The notes under the pieces are model-generated. The model was given only the letters and a program-made list of their open reading frames with translations, was not told where the DNA came from and did not search any database. DNA of 64,000 nt from Actinophytocola algeriensis (GTDB taxonomy: Bacteria > Actinomycetota > Actinomycetes > Mycobacteriales > Pseudonocardiaceae): positions 124,001 to 188,000 of the forward strand of contig NZ_JACHJQ010000006.1 in NCBI RefSeq assembly GCF_014203735.1, written 5' to 3'. Shown here piece after piece: positions 43,276-53,200 of the stretch. Every line of letters begins with the position of its first letter. Positions within the stretch are counted from its first letter, which is position 1. The translations under genes and the position numbers were made by a program.

Positions 43276-43923
43276 CTAGGCGAGGCCGTCGGCCAGGGCA
43301 TCCCAGAATGCGTCTTCCAGGGCGCTCACGATCCGGGCGGTCCGCACGGCCTCGTCGGCGTCCTCGCCGTTCGCGAGCCCCGCCGCGACGACCGCCATCG
43401 CCTGGTCCAGCAGTTCCGGTGGGGTCTCCGAGAAGAACAGGAAGTGGCCGACCGCTTCCTCGGACAACCCGTACTCCGCCCGCAGCGCGGCCGCCACCCG
43501 CGCGTACGTGCCACCCGACTCGTCCACGTTCGCCAGCAGTGCCAGCGCCATCGCGCTGCTCGGCCCGGACACCGCCACCTGTGTCAGGTACGCGGGGTAG
43601 GCCTGCGCGAGCGGCACCGGCTCGTACGCCGCCAACTCGGCCGCGCCCATGCCGACCGCGGCCGCGAAGTCGTCCAGCAGCCGCAGCGCCTCCGCCTCGC
43701 CCTGGGCGAGGGTGAGGTACAGGTCGCCGGCGGGCGCGGCCGGGAACCGGGACGCGAGGATGGCCTGGCTGCGCCGGTCGCTGCCGACCAGCCGGTACAG
43801 CTCCGCCGCGAGCCACCGCAGCCGCTCCTCGGGCACCGCACCCGTCTCAAGCAGGTCGACAAAGCGGTTGCGCGAGGCGTGCTTTGCGATCTCGGTCCGC
43901 GCGCGCGAGACGATGTCGGTCAT
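43276..43923 (-). CDS. TenA-like/heme-oxygenase-fold helical protein without cysteine
   Basis: A 215-residue all-helical protein with TenA-family features: AYPAYLTQVAVSGPSSAMALALLANVDE aligns with the core of thiaminase II. TenA enzymes need a catalytic Cys, but I see no Cys anywhere in this chain. The fold is shared with heme-oxygenase-like diiron oxidases used in natural product clusters, and an EEAVGH (ExxxH) pattern near residue 160 could be a metal motif. That reading is speculative. ATG at 43923 gives the correct N-terminus. It is divergent from the MFS exporter gene and probably co-transcribed with the MOSC gene. Confidence 0.6.
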   Translation of the reverse strand: MTDIVSRARTEIAKHASRNRFVDLLETGAVPEERLRWLAAELYRLVGSDRRSQAILASRFPAAPAGDLYLTLAQGEAEALRLLDDFAAAVGMGAAELAAYEPVPLAQAYPAYLTQVAVSGPSSAMALALLANVDESGGTYARVAAALRAEYGLSEEAVGHFLFFSETPPELLDQAMAVVAAGLANGEDADEAVRTARIVSALEDAFWDALADGLA

Positions 43924-44112
43924 CCATCGATACCAGCACCGGGTATACCCGCCTGTCCAGGGGTGCGAGTGCGTTGCGAGTGCACTACCAGTGTGGTGCA
44001 AGGCGTTGTTGCCAGAGTCGGGCTTAGTCACCAGTACCGGTTCCATACCCATACCCCCATAGGGTACGCTCGGTCCACTGTCAGTCAGCCGAGAGTCACG
44101 AAGGGAACTCCG
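43924..44112. promoter_or_regulatory. Divergent region upstream of the exporter gene
   Basis: 189 bp between the TenA-like and MFS starts. A short direct repeat (gcgagtgcgttgcgagtgca, 43966-43985) and an AT-richer run near ccatacccccatagggtacg suggest promoter and regulator sites. No specific site can be assigned. Confidence 0.35.
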
Positions 44113-45690
44113 ATGTCCTCTGCGAACACGTCCTCCGGGCCGCGAGCCGGTCGCAGGGAGTGGCTGGGACTGGGCCTGCTGGTACTTCCCTCCCTGCTCC
44201 TGTTCATGATGCTGACGATCCTGTTCCTGGCGATCCCGCACATCGCCAAGGATCTCAACCCCAGCAGCACCGAACTGCTGTGGATCCTCGACATCTACGG
44301 CTTCACCATGGCCGGTTTCCTCGTCGCCATGGGCACACTGGCCGACAAGATCGGCCGCAGGCGGCTGCTGATCATCGGCGCCGCGGTGTTCGGGCTCGTG
44401 TCGGTCCTCGCCGCGCTCACCGACGACCCGGCCCTGATGATCCTGTGGCGCGCGATCCTCGGCGTCGCCGCGGCCACGCAGATGCCCTCGACACTGGGCC
44501 TGATCTTCTCCATGTTCCACAACGCGAAGCAGCGCGGCATCGCGATCGGCGTGTGGGCCGCCAGCATCTCCGCCGGTGTCACGCTCGGCCCGATCGTGTC
44601 CGCCGTCCTGCTCGAGGCGTTCTCGTGGCGGGCGACGTTCCTGGTCGCGGTGCCGATCATGGCGATCGTGGTGATCGGTGCCCCGCTGGTGCTGCCCGCC
44701 CACACCGACTCGTGGGGTTCGAAGCTCGACCTGCTGTCCGTCGGCCTGCTGCTCGCCACGCTCCTGCCGTTCATCTACGGCGTGAAGACCCTCGCCAAGG
44801 ACGACTCGCTCGGCGTCGCGCTCGGCACCATCGCGGCCGGGATCGCGTTCGGCGCCTGGTTCGTGGTGCGGCAGCTGCGGATCGAGTCACCACTGCTCGA
44901 CGTGCGCCTGTTCGCCAACCGCACCGTCTCCGGCGCACTCGGCGTGTTCATCCTCGCCGCGGCGGGCATGGGTGGCGTCTACCTGATGTTCACGCAGTAC
45001 CTGCAGCTGGTCGCGGCCCTGTCCCCGCTGCGGACCGCGCTCGCCATCCTGCCGGCCGCGGTGCTCCTGGTCGGTGTGTCGCTGGTGTCGCCGGTCCTCG
45101 CGCGGCGGGTGAGCCCTGGCATCATCATCGGGGTCGGCCTCGTCGTCCAGGTGGTCGGCTACCTGATGCTCACGCAGGTCGAGAGCACGGCCGGGCTGCC
45201 GCTGCTGATCGCGGGCTTCATCGTGCTGTACCCGGCGGTGAACCCGGCCATGGCGCTCACCACCGACATGATCGTCGGCGCGGTGCCGCCGGAGAAGGCC
45301 GGTGCGGCGTCGGGTCTGTCGACCACCGCGAACGACCTTGGCATCTCGCTGGGCATCGCCCTGATCGGCAGCATCGGCGTCGCCGTGTACCGCGGCGAGA
45401 TCACCGGCACCCTGCCGGGTGGCCTGCCCGAGGAGACCACCGCGGCGGCACGCGACAGCCTCGACGGCGCGGTGTCGGCGGCGAGCGGCCTGTCCCCGGA
45501 CGTCGCCACGACGGTGCTGGAGCCCGCACGGGCCGCGTTCACGAGCGGTCTCAACCTCGGCGCGCTGGTCGCCGCGGTGATCGCCGCGGCAGGTGCGGTG
45601 CTGGCGTTCGCCCGGCTCCGCCAGGTGCCGCCGACCGGCGCCCCCGCACCCGCGGAGTCCACTCAGGACCGGGAAGTCGAGACAACGTAA
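44113..45690 (+). CDS. MFS drug exporter (EmrB/QacA, DHA2 family)
   Basis: A 525-residue membrane transporter with about 14 hydrophobic spans. Motif A is GTLADKIGRRRLLIIG near residue 75, and a motif-C-like ASISAGVTLGPIVSAVLL is near residue 155. A charged cytoplasmic tail ends AESTQDREVETT. ATG at 44113 follows gaagggaac. Proton-coupled exporters of this type commonly give self-resistance to the product of a biosynthetic cluster. It is followed 24 bases later by the acyl-CoA dehydrogenase gene, with which it forms an operon. Confidence 0.9.
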   Translation: MSSANTSSGPRAGRREWLGLGLLVLPSLLLFMMLTILFLAIPHIAKDLNPSSTELLWILDIYGFTMAGFLVAMGTLADKIGRRRLLIIGAAVFGLVSVLAALTDDPALMILWRAILGVAAATQMPSTLGLIFSMFHNAKQRGIAIGVWAASISAGVTLGPIVSAVLLEAFSWRATFLVAVPIMAIVVIGAPLVLPAHTDSWGSKLDLLSVGLLLATLLPFIYGVKTLAKDDSLGVALGTIAAGIAFGAWFVVRQLRIESPLLDVRLFANRTVSGALGVFILAAAGMGGVYLMFTQYLQLVAALSPLRTALAILPAAVLLVGVSLVSPVLARRVSPGIIIGVGLVVQVVGYLMLTQVESTAGLPLLIAGFIVLYPAVNPAMALTTDMIVGAVPPEKAGAASGLSTTANDLGISLGIALIGSIGVAVYRGEITGTLPGGLPEETTAAARDSLDGAVSAASGLSPDVATTVLEPARAAFTSGLNLGALVAAVIAAAGAVLAFARLRQVPPTGAPAPAESTQDREVETT

Positions 45691-45713
45691 GGCAAACAGC
45701 GGAGGGACGCCTC

Positions 45714-47396
45714 GTGTCTACTGTGGAGAGCTTCGGCGGTGCGCTGTTCAGCGGCCGGTTCCGGCCGGACCTGCTGGACCCGCCGCCGGGGCCCCGGCTC
45801 GACGCGGACAGCGAGGCGTTCCTCGCGCGGCTGCGCGACTTCTGCACCGGCAAGGTCGACAGCACCCAGATCGAACGCGAGAACCGGATCCCCGACGAGG
45901 TCATCGCCGGGCTGAAGGACATCGGCGCGTTCGCCATCAAGCTCCCGCGCGAGTACGGCGGTCTCGGCCTGCCAGGGCTCTGCTACCTGCGTGCGCTGAT
46001 GATCGTGAACACCACCCACTCCGCGCTCGGTGAGCTGCTGGCCGCGCACCAGGCGATCGGCCTGACGCAGCCGGTCCTGCTGTTCGGCACCGACGAGCAG
46101 AAGCGGGCGTTCCTGCCGAGGTGTGTGCGGGAGATCTCCGCGTTCACCCTCACCGAGCCCGACATCGGCAACGACCCGTTCCGCATGCGCACCACCGCCG
46201 TGCGCTCGGCCGACGGCTCGTACCGGCTCAGCGGGCTGAAGTCGTGGGTCACCAACGGGGTCCTGGCCGACCTGATCGTCGTGCTGGCGATGGTGCCGGA
46301 CGCGGGCATGACCGCGTTCGTGGTCGAGGCCCGCTCCCCCGGCGTCACGGTGGAGCACCGCGGCGAGTTCCTGGGCCTGCGTGGGCTGGAGAACGGGGTG
46401 CTGCGGTTCCATGACGTGGTCGTGCCGCCGGGTCACCGGATCGGGCCGGAAGGGCAGGGCCTGCAGGTCGCGCTCGCGGCCCAGGACACCGGCAGGCTGT
46501 CGCTGCCCGCGGTGTCCGCGGCGGCGGCCAAGTGGAGCCTGAAGATCGCCCGCGAGTGGTCCCGCGTGCGTGTCCAGTGGGACAAGCCGATCGGCGAACA
46601 CGAGGCGGTGGCCGCGAAGATCTCGTTCATCGCGGCCACGGCGTTCGCGCTGGAGGCCATGGTCGAGGTGACCGGCAGGCACGCGGACGCGGGCGCCGAC
46701 ACGCACGTGGAGGCGGAGCTGGCGAAACTGTTCGCGTCGGAGAAGACGTGGCAGGTGGCCGACGAGCTGCTGCAGATCCGCGGTGGTCGTGGCTATGAGA
46801 CGGCGGAGTCCGCCTCGGCTCGCGGTGAACGCGGTGTGCCGGTGGAACAGCTGCTGCGGGACGTCCGCATCGGCCGCATCTTCGACGGTTCGACCGAGGC
46901 CCTGCGCGGCTTCATCGCACAGGAGGCGCTGGGGCTTGCTCCGGCTACCGCGGACCCGGTGGCGTTGGAGGGGCCGTTGGCGCCGCACCTGCGGTTCGTG
47001 GAGCGCACGTGTCGCAGCGTCGCCCAGCACTTCGCGCACGGCAGGACCCGCTGGGGCACGGAACTGGAGGAACGGCAACTGTTCCTGGGCCGCCTGGTGG
47101 ACATCACGGCCGAGCTGTACGCCATGAGCGTGAGCTGCGTGTACGCGAAGGAGACCGCTGCCACCGAACTGGCGGACGCGTTCTGCCACCAGGCCCGTCT
47201 GCGCATCGCGGAGTTGTTCGGCCGCCTGTGGAGCAACACCGACGACCACGACCGCGCCGTGGCCCGGGGTGTGCTCGGGGACCGCTACACGTGGCTGGAG
47301 GACGGCATCCTGGATCCGTCGATCGAGGGGCCTTGGATCGCCGAGCCTGCGCTGGGTCCGTCCGAGTTGGAGAACCTGCACCGTCGGGTGGTGTGA
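45714..47396 (+). CDS. Acyl-CoA (or acyl-ACP) dehydrogenase
   Basis: A 560-residue flavoenzyme, longer than the usual 380-400. Residues about 30-400 form the standard ACAD fold: FTLTEPDIGNDP and LSGLKSWVTNG contact FAD and substrate, and RVQWDKPIGEHEAVAAKI forms the helical core. An extra helical C-terminal domain of about 150 residues follows, as in VLCAD-like enzymes. At the site of the catalytic Glu of MCAD/VLCAD (YEGT or FEGT) the sequence reads FDGSTEAL, an Asp. GTG at 45714 follows ggaggga. It probably introduces a double bond into an acyl chain of this pathway, with KAS III and the hydroxyacyl-CoA dehydrogenase nearby. Confidence 0.87.
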   Translation: MSTVESFGGALFSGRFRPDLLDPPPGPRLDADSEAFLARLRDFCTGKVDSTQIERENRIPDEVIAGLKDIGAFAIKLPREYGGLGLPGLCYLRALMIVNTTHSALGELLAAHQAIGLTQPVLLFGTDEQKRAFLPRCVREISAFTLTEPDIGNDPFRMRTTAVRSADGSYRLSGLKSWVTNGVLADLIVVLAMVPDAGMTAFVVEARSPGVTVEHRGEFLGLRGLENGVLRFHDVVVPPGHRIGPEGQGLQVALAAQDTGRLSLPAVSAAAAKWSLKIAREWSRVRVQWDKPIGEHEAVAAKISFIAATAFALEAMVEVTGRHADAGADTHVEAELAKLFASEKTWQVADELLQIRGGRGYETAESASARGERGVPVEQLLRDVRIGRIFDGSTEALRGFIAQEALGLAPATADPVALEGPLAPHLRFVERTCRSVAQHFAHGRTRWGTELEERQLFLGRLVDITAELYAMSVSCVYAKETAATELADAFCHQARLRIAELFGRLWSNTDDHDRAVARGVLGDRYTWLEDGILDPSIEGPWIAEPALGPSELENLHRRVV

Positions 47397-47690
47397 TTCG
47401 GTGGTGGGGTTTGTCCTCGCCGGACGGGCAGGTCTCCGGGGTGGCGGGGGCCTTGTTTTGGTTGCGTTGGGTGCGGGTCTCCCTGGTAGGCGGCTTTCGC
47501 CACCGTTGGGCTTTGCCCGCTTTCGCTTTTGCCCGCGTGGGTTGACCCCGCTTTGGGGGCGGGCTGTGCTTGATTGCCGCGAAAGGCGCGTTCAGGGCAC
47601 TGGGCGTCCCTAACGCGCCTTTCGCAGCACCAGTCGTGTCGGTAACGCGCCTTTCGCGGCAGAAGTTGGCTGTCTGTGCGCGCGCCTCGA
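47397..47690. repeat. Intergenic repeats between convergent genes
   Basis: 294 bp without a gene. A partial composite-element hairpin (cctcgccggacgggcaggtc, 47413-47432) lies just after the dehydrogenase stop. A strong hairpin is at 47579-47625: gcgaaaggcgcgtt pairs with aacgcgcctttcgc. A third half-unit aacgcgcctttcgcgg follows at 47643. The last two probably form a bidirectional terminator and belong to the same dispersed family as the unit at 8436. Confidence 0.65.
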
Positions 47691-48737
47691 TCAGACTGGC
47701 GTGGCCTTGATCATCGACAGCGGACCGGCTGCCTTCAGGGCCACCGACTCCACCGAGAAGCCCGTTTCCGCGAGCAGGGTGCGGAAGTGGCTCTCCGTAC
47801 GCTCGCGGCCGCCGGAGTTCACCAGCATGTTCATGTCCGTGTAGAACGGGATCGGCTCGCCGGGGGCGGCGGTCTCCGGCAGCACCGACCCCACGATCAG
47901 CAGCGTCGCGTCCTCGGGGATGTGGGCGCGGACGGTGCGCAGGATCGCCTTCGCGGGCCCGTCGTCCCAGTCCTGGAAGACGCTCTTGATGATGTACAGG
48001 TCACCACCGTCGGGCACGGCTTCGAAGAAGTCGCCCGGTACCACCGTGGTGCGCTCCGAGAGCCCAGCGGCGGCCAGGACGGACGCGGCCTGCGCCACGC
48101 CGGCCGGACTGTCGAACACCACACCGGAAAGGCCCGGGTTGGCGCGCAGGATCGCCGACACGAGGGTGCCGTCGCCGCCGCCGATGTCCACCACCTTGCG
48201 CACGCCGGAGAAGTCGTACGCCGCCGCGATGTGGCCTGCCGCGATGCGGGACTCCTGGCCCATCGCGACGTTGAACAGCTCCGACAGCTCGGGCAGGTCC
48301 GCGAGGAAGGCGTAGATGTTCTTGCCGAACACGTGGTCCCACGCCGCCTCACCGGTGCGGACCGCGTGGGCAAGGCCCTGCCACGCGCTGAAGTGCGACT
48401 CGTGGGTGAACATGCGCGTGAACGCGTAGAGCGAGTCCGGCGAGTCGGTGCGCAGGAGGTCGCCGACCTCGGTCAGGCCGAACGTGCCGGGGGTCGGCTC
48501 GGTGGTGAGGCCGACCGACGCGAGCAGGCGCAGCAACCGGCGCAGCGACGGCTCGTGCGTGCCGGTCGCGGCAGCCAGTGCCGTGCTCGTGTCCACACCG
48601 GAGTGGATGAGGTCGGCGAGGCGCAGTTCGGCGGCGAGGCCCAGCGCGTGCGCGTGCATGTAGCCGCCGATCTTCTCGATCAGCGCGGCGCGGTTGCGCA
48701 GCTTCACCGCGGCGTCGGCGGGAACTGTGCTGGTCAT
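47691..48737 (-). CDS. SAM-dependent O-methyltransferase with altered catalytic site
   Basis: A 348-residue methyltransferase of the plant-COMT/actinobacterial polyketide type. The N-terminal dimerisation and winged-helix part covers about 1-100, followed by the SAM site VVDIGGGDGTLVSAIL near residue 183. In this family the general-base His lies in the motif LHDWDD; here it reads VFQDWDD, so His is Gln. The SAM site looks intact. ATG at 48737 overlaps the GNAT-like stop (ATGA), making it the last gene of a coupled operon with the A-T-R, Aat-like and GNAT-like genes. It may methylate a group that needs no base, use another residue, or bind without methylating. Confidence 0.85.
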   Translation of the reverse strand: MTSTVPADAAVKLRNRAALIEKIGGYMHAHALGLAAELRLADLIHSGVDTSTALAAATGTHEPSLRRLLRLLASVGLTTEPTPGTFGLTEVGDLLRTDSPDSLYAFTRMFTHESHFSAWQGLAHAVRTGEAAWDHVFGKNIYAFLADLPELSELFNVAMGQESRIAAGHIAAAYDFSGVRKVVDIGGGDGTLVSAILRANPGLSGVVFDSPAGVAQAASVLAAAGLSERTTVVPGDFFEAVPDGGDLYIIKSVFQDWDDGPAKAILRTVRAHIPEDATLLIVGSVLPETAAPGEPIPFYTDMNMLVNSGGRERTESHFRTLLAETGFSVESVALKAAGPLSMIKATPV

Positions 48738-49504
48738 GATGGAGCACCTTTCGTCAGGAACGAATCCAACCGGTGCCGAACCCACACGTTGGGCTCGACG
48801 TAGACAGCGCGGTCGTGCTCCACGCTGACCTCGACCGGGTTCAGTGCGCCCGGCACCGTCACCGGCCCACTGGTGTCGAACGGCAGCCCGGTCCAGTCGC
48901 GCCACTGGGCGAGACTGCCGGTGATCGTCATCGAGGCCGGGCAGACGCCGATGATCTGCCCGCCCTCCCGCACGTGCACCCGCAGCCACGGGTCCTCCGG
49001 CAGTCCGTCGTCGCGAGTACGTGCCACGTAGGAGTCCATGGGCATCTCCGGCACGAGGTGTTTCCTGCTGGGCCGCACCGGGACCACCACGTCGCGGAAA
49101 CCGTGTTCGCGGGCGTTGTCGGCCACCGCGGCGAGCGTCCGGCCGGACAGGTGCCGGGACCGCTGCCCCGGCACGACCGCGACCTCCAGCGCGCACAACG
49201 TGTTCAGCGGGCGGCCGTCGTGGGTGTCGAGCATGGACAGCCGCAGCGCCTCGTCCCACCCGGTGTCGGGCAGGGTCTCCGGATCACCGTCCCAGCAGAA
49301 CGGCACGGTGGCGGCCCGCGCGACCACGTCGTCGCCGTCGAGGACGACGAGCTGGTGTTCCGCGTGCCGTTCGAACGCCCACGTGATCACGACGGGGTCG
49401 GGGCGGATGAACTCCGGCCACGTGGCCTCCATCTCGAGCATCGCGGTCTCGAGGTCCGGCCGCTCCGCGAGCGACACCACCCGCGGTGCCTCGAGGGTGG
49501 TCAT
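48734..49504 (-). CDS. GNAT-like acyltransferase
   Basis: A 256-residue protein with a GNAT-like core. The central strand and loop CALEVAVVPGQRSRHLSGRTL, in two parts, resembles the acyl-CoA pyrophosphate loop (V-x-P-x5-G-x-x-L), near residue 105-125. The N-terminal strands VVSLAERPDLETAML and the C-terminal VYVEPNVWVRHRLD complete the fold. ATG at 49504 overlaps the Aat-like stop by 4 bases. Since Aat is itself a GNAT-fold enzyme, two such transferases lie side by side here. It may acylate an amine made by this operon. Donor and acceptor are not known. Confidence 0.6.
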   Translation of the reverse strand: MTTLEAPRVVSLAERPDLETAMLEMEATWPEFIRPDPVVITWAFERHAEHQLVVLDGDDVVARAATVPFCWDGDPETLPDTGWDEALRLSMLDTHDGRPLNTLCALEVAVVPGQRSRHLSGRTLAAVADNAREHGFRDVVVPVRPSRKHLVPEMPMDSYVARTRDDGLPEDPWLRVHVREGGQIIGVCPASMTITGSLAQWRDWTGLPFDTSGPVTVPGALNPVEVSVEHDRAVYVEPNVWVRHRLDSFLTKGAPS

Positions 49505-50268
49505 GCCGCCAGCCCCCGTGCCGGCAACGGGTCGGCCGGCATCGCGGTCACCGCGGAGCCGTGTTCCCGCAACAGCTCCAGGTACCTGGCTCGCGGAATC
49601 GGCACCGCGCCGATGAGCCGGGCGTGGTCGCCGTCGTGCTGCACGTCGACCGCGACGCCGCCGCTCCCGGCCATCCGCCGCACCAGACAGGCGATCGCGA
49701 CCTTCGACGCGCCGCTGGCGAGGGTGAACTGCGAGTCGGCGGAGAACACGCCGCCGATCCGCACGCCGAACGTGCCGCCGACCAGGTCGTCGCCGTCCCA
49801 CACCTCCACGCTGTGCGCGTGCCCGGCCTCGTGCAGCCGCACGAGGCTCGCGACCAGCCGGTCGGTCAGCCACCGCGGTTCGCGGCCGGCCCGGCACTGC
49901 CGCACCACGCGCTCGAAGCAGGCGTCCACGGTGGTCGTCCAGTCGACCTTGTTGCGCAGCTGCTTGCGGAGGCTGCGCTGGAGGCGGACCTCGTCGACGA
50001 GGATCACCGGCCGCGGGTCCGGCGAGCACCACGCGACCGCGTACGGGTCGGCGCTCTCCCCCAGCACGGGCACCCGGCCCTCGTAGGACATCTCGCTGAG
50101 GATCTTCTGTTCCTCGGTGTCGGCCGGGAACGGGTACAGCCCGTGCCGGTAGGCGTCGAGGAGGGTCGCCGGGGTGAGGTCGTCGTGGAACGCGACCGGG
50201 CCGTCGGCGGGCGCCTCGGTGAGGTCGAGGTCGCGCCACGGCGTCGTGGTGCGCAGATCGCTGTCCAT
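49501..50268 (-). CDS. Leucyl/phenylalanyl-tRNA-protein-transferase-like (Aat-like) enzyme
   Basis: A 255-residue member of the Aat family, which moves an amino acid from aminoacyl-tRNA to an amine. Family features are present: DAYRHGLYPFP, VAWCSPDPRPVILV, RSLRKQLRNKVDWTTTVD, GHAHSVEVWDGDDLVGGTFG and the FSADSQFTLASGASKVAI block. Housekeeping Aat has IDTQ near the end; here it reads VDVQHDGDHARLIGAVPIPR, which is close. ATG at 50268 overlaps the A-T-R stop (TGATG), and its own stop overlaps the GNAT-like start, so it is firmly inside a biosynthetic operon. A role in tRNA-dependent aminoacylation of a pathway intermediate is inferred. A simple housekeeping role in protein N-degron tagging is less likely given this position. 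Confidence 0.82.
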   Translation of the reverse strand: MDSDLRTTTPWRDLDLTEAPADGPVAFHDDLTPATLLDAYRHGLYPFPADTEEQKILSEMSYEGRVPVLGESADPYAVAWCSPDPRPVILVDEVRLQRSLRKQLRNKVDWTTTVDACFERVVRQCRAGREPRWLTDRLVASLVRLHEAGHAHSVEVWDGDDLVGGTFGVRIGGVFSADSQFTLASGASKVAIACLVRRMAGSGGVAVDVQHDGDHARLIGAVPIPRARYLELLREHGSAVTAMPADPLPARGLAA

Positions 50269-53200
50269 CACGCGGCTCGCAGGAAGTCGATGTCGGTCAG
50301 GTAGTCGAGGTAGCTGTCGAGCATCGCCGCGTCGACCGGCGGGATCACGATCCCGCTGCCCCGCAGCGCGTTCTCCACGTTCGTGCGGCTGAACTCCGGG
50401 AACGTGTCCTCCAGGTACATCTCCGCGACGCTCATCTCGCCGGTGGCGCAGCGGTCGATGAACAGCGGCGCGAACGGCGTCATCGGGTGCTCCGGGTTCT
50501 CCACCGCGAGCGTCACCAGCTCGTCGAGCCACTCCTGCCAGGACACCTCCCGGATCTCGTGCCCCCGCGCCCGCATCCTGGCCACCAGCTCGGCGATGTT
50601 GACCTTGCCGGGATTGGTGAGGTGGTAGACGTCGCCGCGTGGCAGGGAGGTCGCGGCGATGTGCGCGACGGCGGCGGCGAACACGTCGACCGGCGTGTAG
50701 TCCAGCGGTAGCTCCGCGACCGGCGCGGTGCCGGTGTCGACGACGAACTTCTTCATCGCGCACATCTCGGTCGCGGTGTTCCACGCGCCGGTGACGCGGT
50801 CACCGGAGATGTCGGCGGCGCGGTAGATCGCGACCGGCAGGCCCTGCTCGGCCGCCTTGAGCAGCAACGCCTCCGCGACCCACTTGCTCTCCACGTACCC
50901 GACCGAGAGGTGGTCGGCGTGCGCGAGCGGGGTGGTCTCGGTGACGTGCCGCACCCCGGCCGTGCCGAACCCGGCGACCACCGCCATCGTGGACGTGTAG
51001 TGGACCGGGATGTTGCGGTACCTGGCGGCCATGCGGATGATCTCGCGGGTGCCCTCGACGTTCGCCGGGCGCATGTGCGAGTACGGGTAGATGAAGTTGA
51101 CGAGGCCGCCGGGGTGGTGGATCACGTCGGCCGTGCGCGCCAGCCGGTCGAAGTCAGCTTCGGACAGCCCGAGACCGGGTGCGGCGAGGTCCCCGGGGAC
51201 GGCCACGATCCGGCCCGCGATGCGGTACTCGGCGAGGTCGTCGCCGTGGTAGTGCACGGCGGTGGACTGGAGGCGGGCCATGGCCTCGTCGGCACCGTCG
51301 GCGCGCACCAGGCAGTGCACGACCGCGTCCGTCGTGGAGAGCAGCTCACGCAGCAGGTAGGTGCCGAGGAAGCCGGTGGCGCCGGTGAGGAACACGTGCT
51401 CCGGCGCCCGCCAGGACGGCGCGTCCGGCACCGAAGCGGAGATCGGTACGTCCAGTTCGGACTCGGCGGCGAAGTCGACGCGCTTGCGGGTGTCGTCGCC
51501 GGGCAGCGTGCCGGCCCGCGCGGCCTGCACGGCGAACGCGAAGCTGCGCAGCGACGCGTCCTCGAGCAGCAGCCGGATCAACGGCCGCACCTGGGTGATC
51601 ATCACGCCGAACGTGCCGCGCACCTTGGCGAGCAGCTCCGCGGCGAGGATCGAGTTGCCGCCCAGGGCGAAGAAGTTGTCGTGCGGGCCGACCCGGTCCC
51701 GCTCAAGCACTTGGCACCACAGCCGCGCCACACCCCGCTCGAACAGGCTCACGACCGTCGAGCCGTCCTCTTCGGACCCCTCGGTCACCACCGGCGCTGG
51801 CAGCGCGGTCAGGTCGACCTTGCCGTTGGCCTTCAGCGGCAGCTCGGGCAGCGCGACGAACGCCGACGGCACCAGGTAGTCCGGCAGGAACCCGGCCGCG
51901 AAGTCCCGCAGCTCCTTCGCGTCGAGCGACGCACCGGGCGGCACCGTGTAGTACGCGGCGAGCCTGCGCTGGCCGTGCTGCTCGTAGTCGGTCACCGCGA
52001 CGTTGCCGACCAGCTCGTGCGCGGCGAGGGTCGCCTCGACCTCGCCGGGTTCCACCCGGAAGCCGCGGATCTTGAGCTGCCGGTCGATCCGCCCGACCAC
52101 CTCGAGGTTCCCGTCGGGCGTCCAGGCGCCGAGGTCGCCGGTGCGGTACAGGCGCCCGTCGGAGAACGGGTCCGGCACGTACCGCTCGCGGGCGCGGGCG
52201 TCCGCGGACAGGTACCGCGCGACACCCCGCCCGCCGATGCAGATCTCGCCGCGTTCCCCGTCGGGCACCGGCCGCAGCTCCTCGTCGAGGACGTGCACGG
52301 TCGTGCCGGGCAGCGGCGGCCCGACCGGTGCCGCGCCACGGGGCGGGAGGATGTCGGCCGTCAGGTCCACGACGCACGAGGTGATCGTGGTCTCGGTGAG
52401 ACCGTAGGCGTTGACGAGCCGCACACCCGGCAGCAGCTCGAGCGCGGTGCGGCAGTCCTCGGCCAGCACCGCCTCACCGCCCACGATCGACAGCCGCACC
52501 GGCAGCTCGACCGGACGTGCGGCGTACTCGGTGAGGAACCGCCGCCAGTACGCCGGTGTGAGGTCCATGACCGTGACGCCGTGCGCGCGGAGCCGGTCCG
52601 GCAGCTCGCTCGGCGCCCACGCCAGGTCCGGCAGCACGAGCGCCGCGCCCGCGGTCAGCGCGACCATGATCTGCTCGATGGACGTGTCGAACGACAGCGC
52701 GCCGAACTGCAGCACGCGGTCGTCGGGGGTGATCCCGTACCAGTCGACCAGCTCGGTGATCACGTAGCTCAGCGCCGCGTGGTGGACCACCACCCCCTTC
52801 GGGGTGCCGGTCGAGCCGGAGGTGTAGATGACGTACGCGGCGTCGGAAGCGGACACGAACACCTCGGGCGGGGCCGCGGGGTAGCCGCCGGCGTCACCGG
52901 CCGCCGCGGTGACGACGAGCTCCGCGAACGTGGTGAAGCGATGCGCGTCCTTCGCCTGCGTGATGACGGTCGTGCACCCCGTCTCCCGCGCGAACCCGCG
53001 GATCCGGCTGTCCGGGACACCGGGCTCGACCGGCAGGTACGTCCCGCCCGCCGCGAGGATGCCCAGCACGGCGACGATCGTGTCGATGGACCGTTCCAGG
53101 TGGACCATCACGACCGACTCGGGCCCGGTGCCGTTGTGGCGCAGGAAGTTCGCCAGCCGGAAGGCGCGTGCTGCCAGCTCGGCGTAGGTGACCTGCTGGT

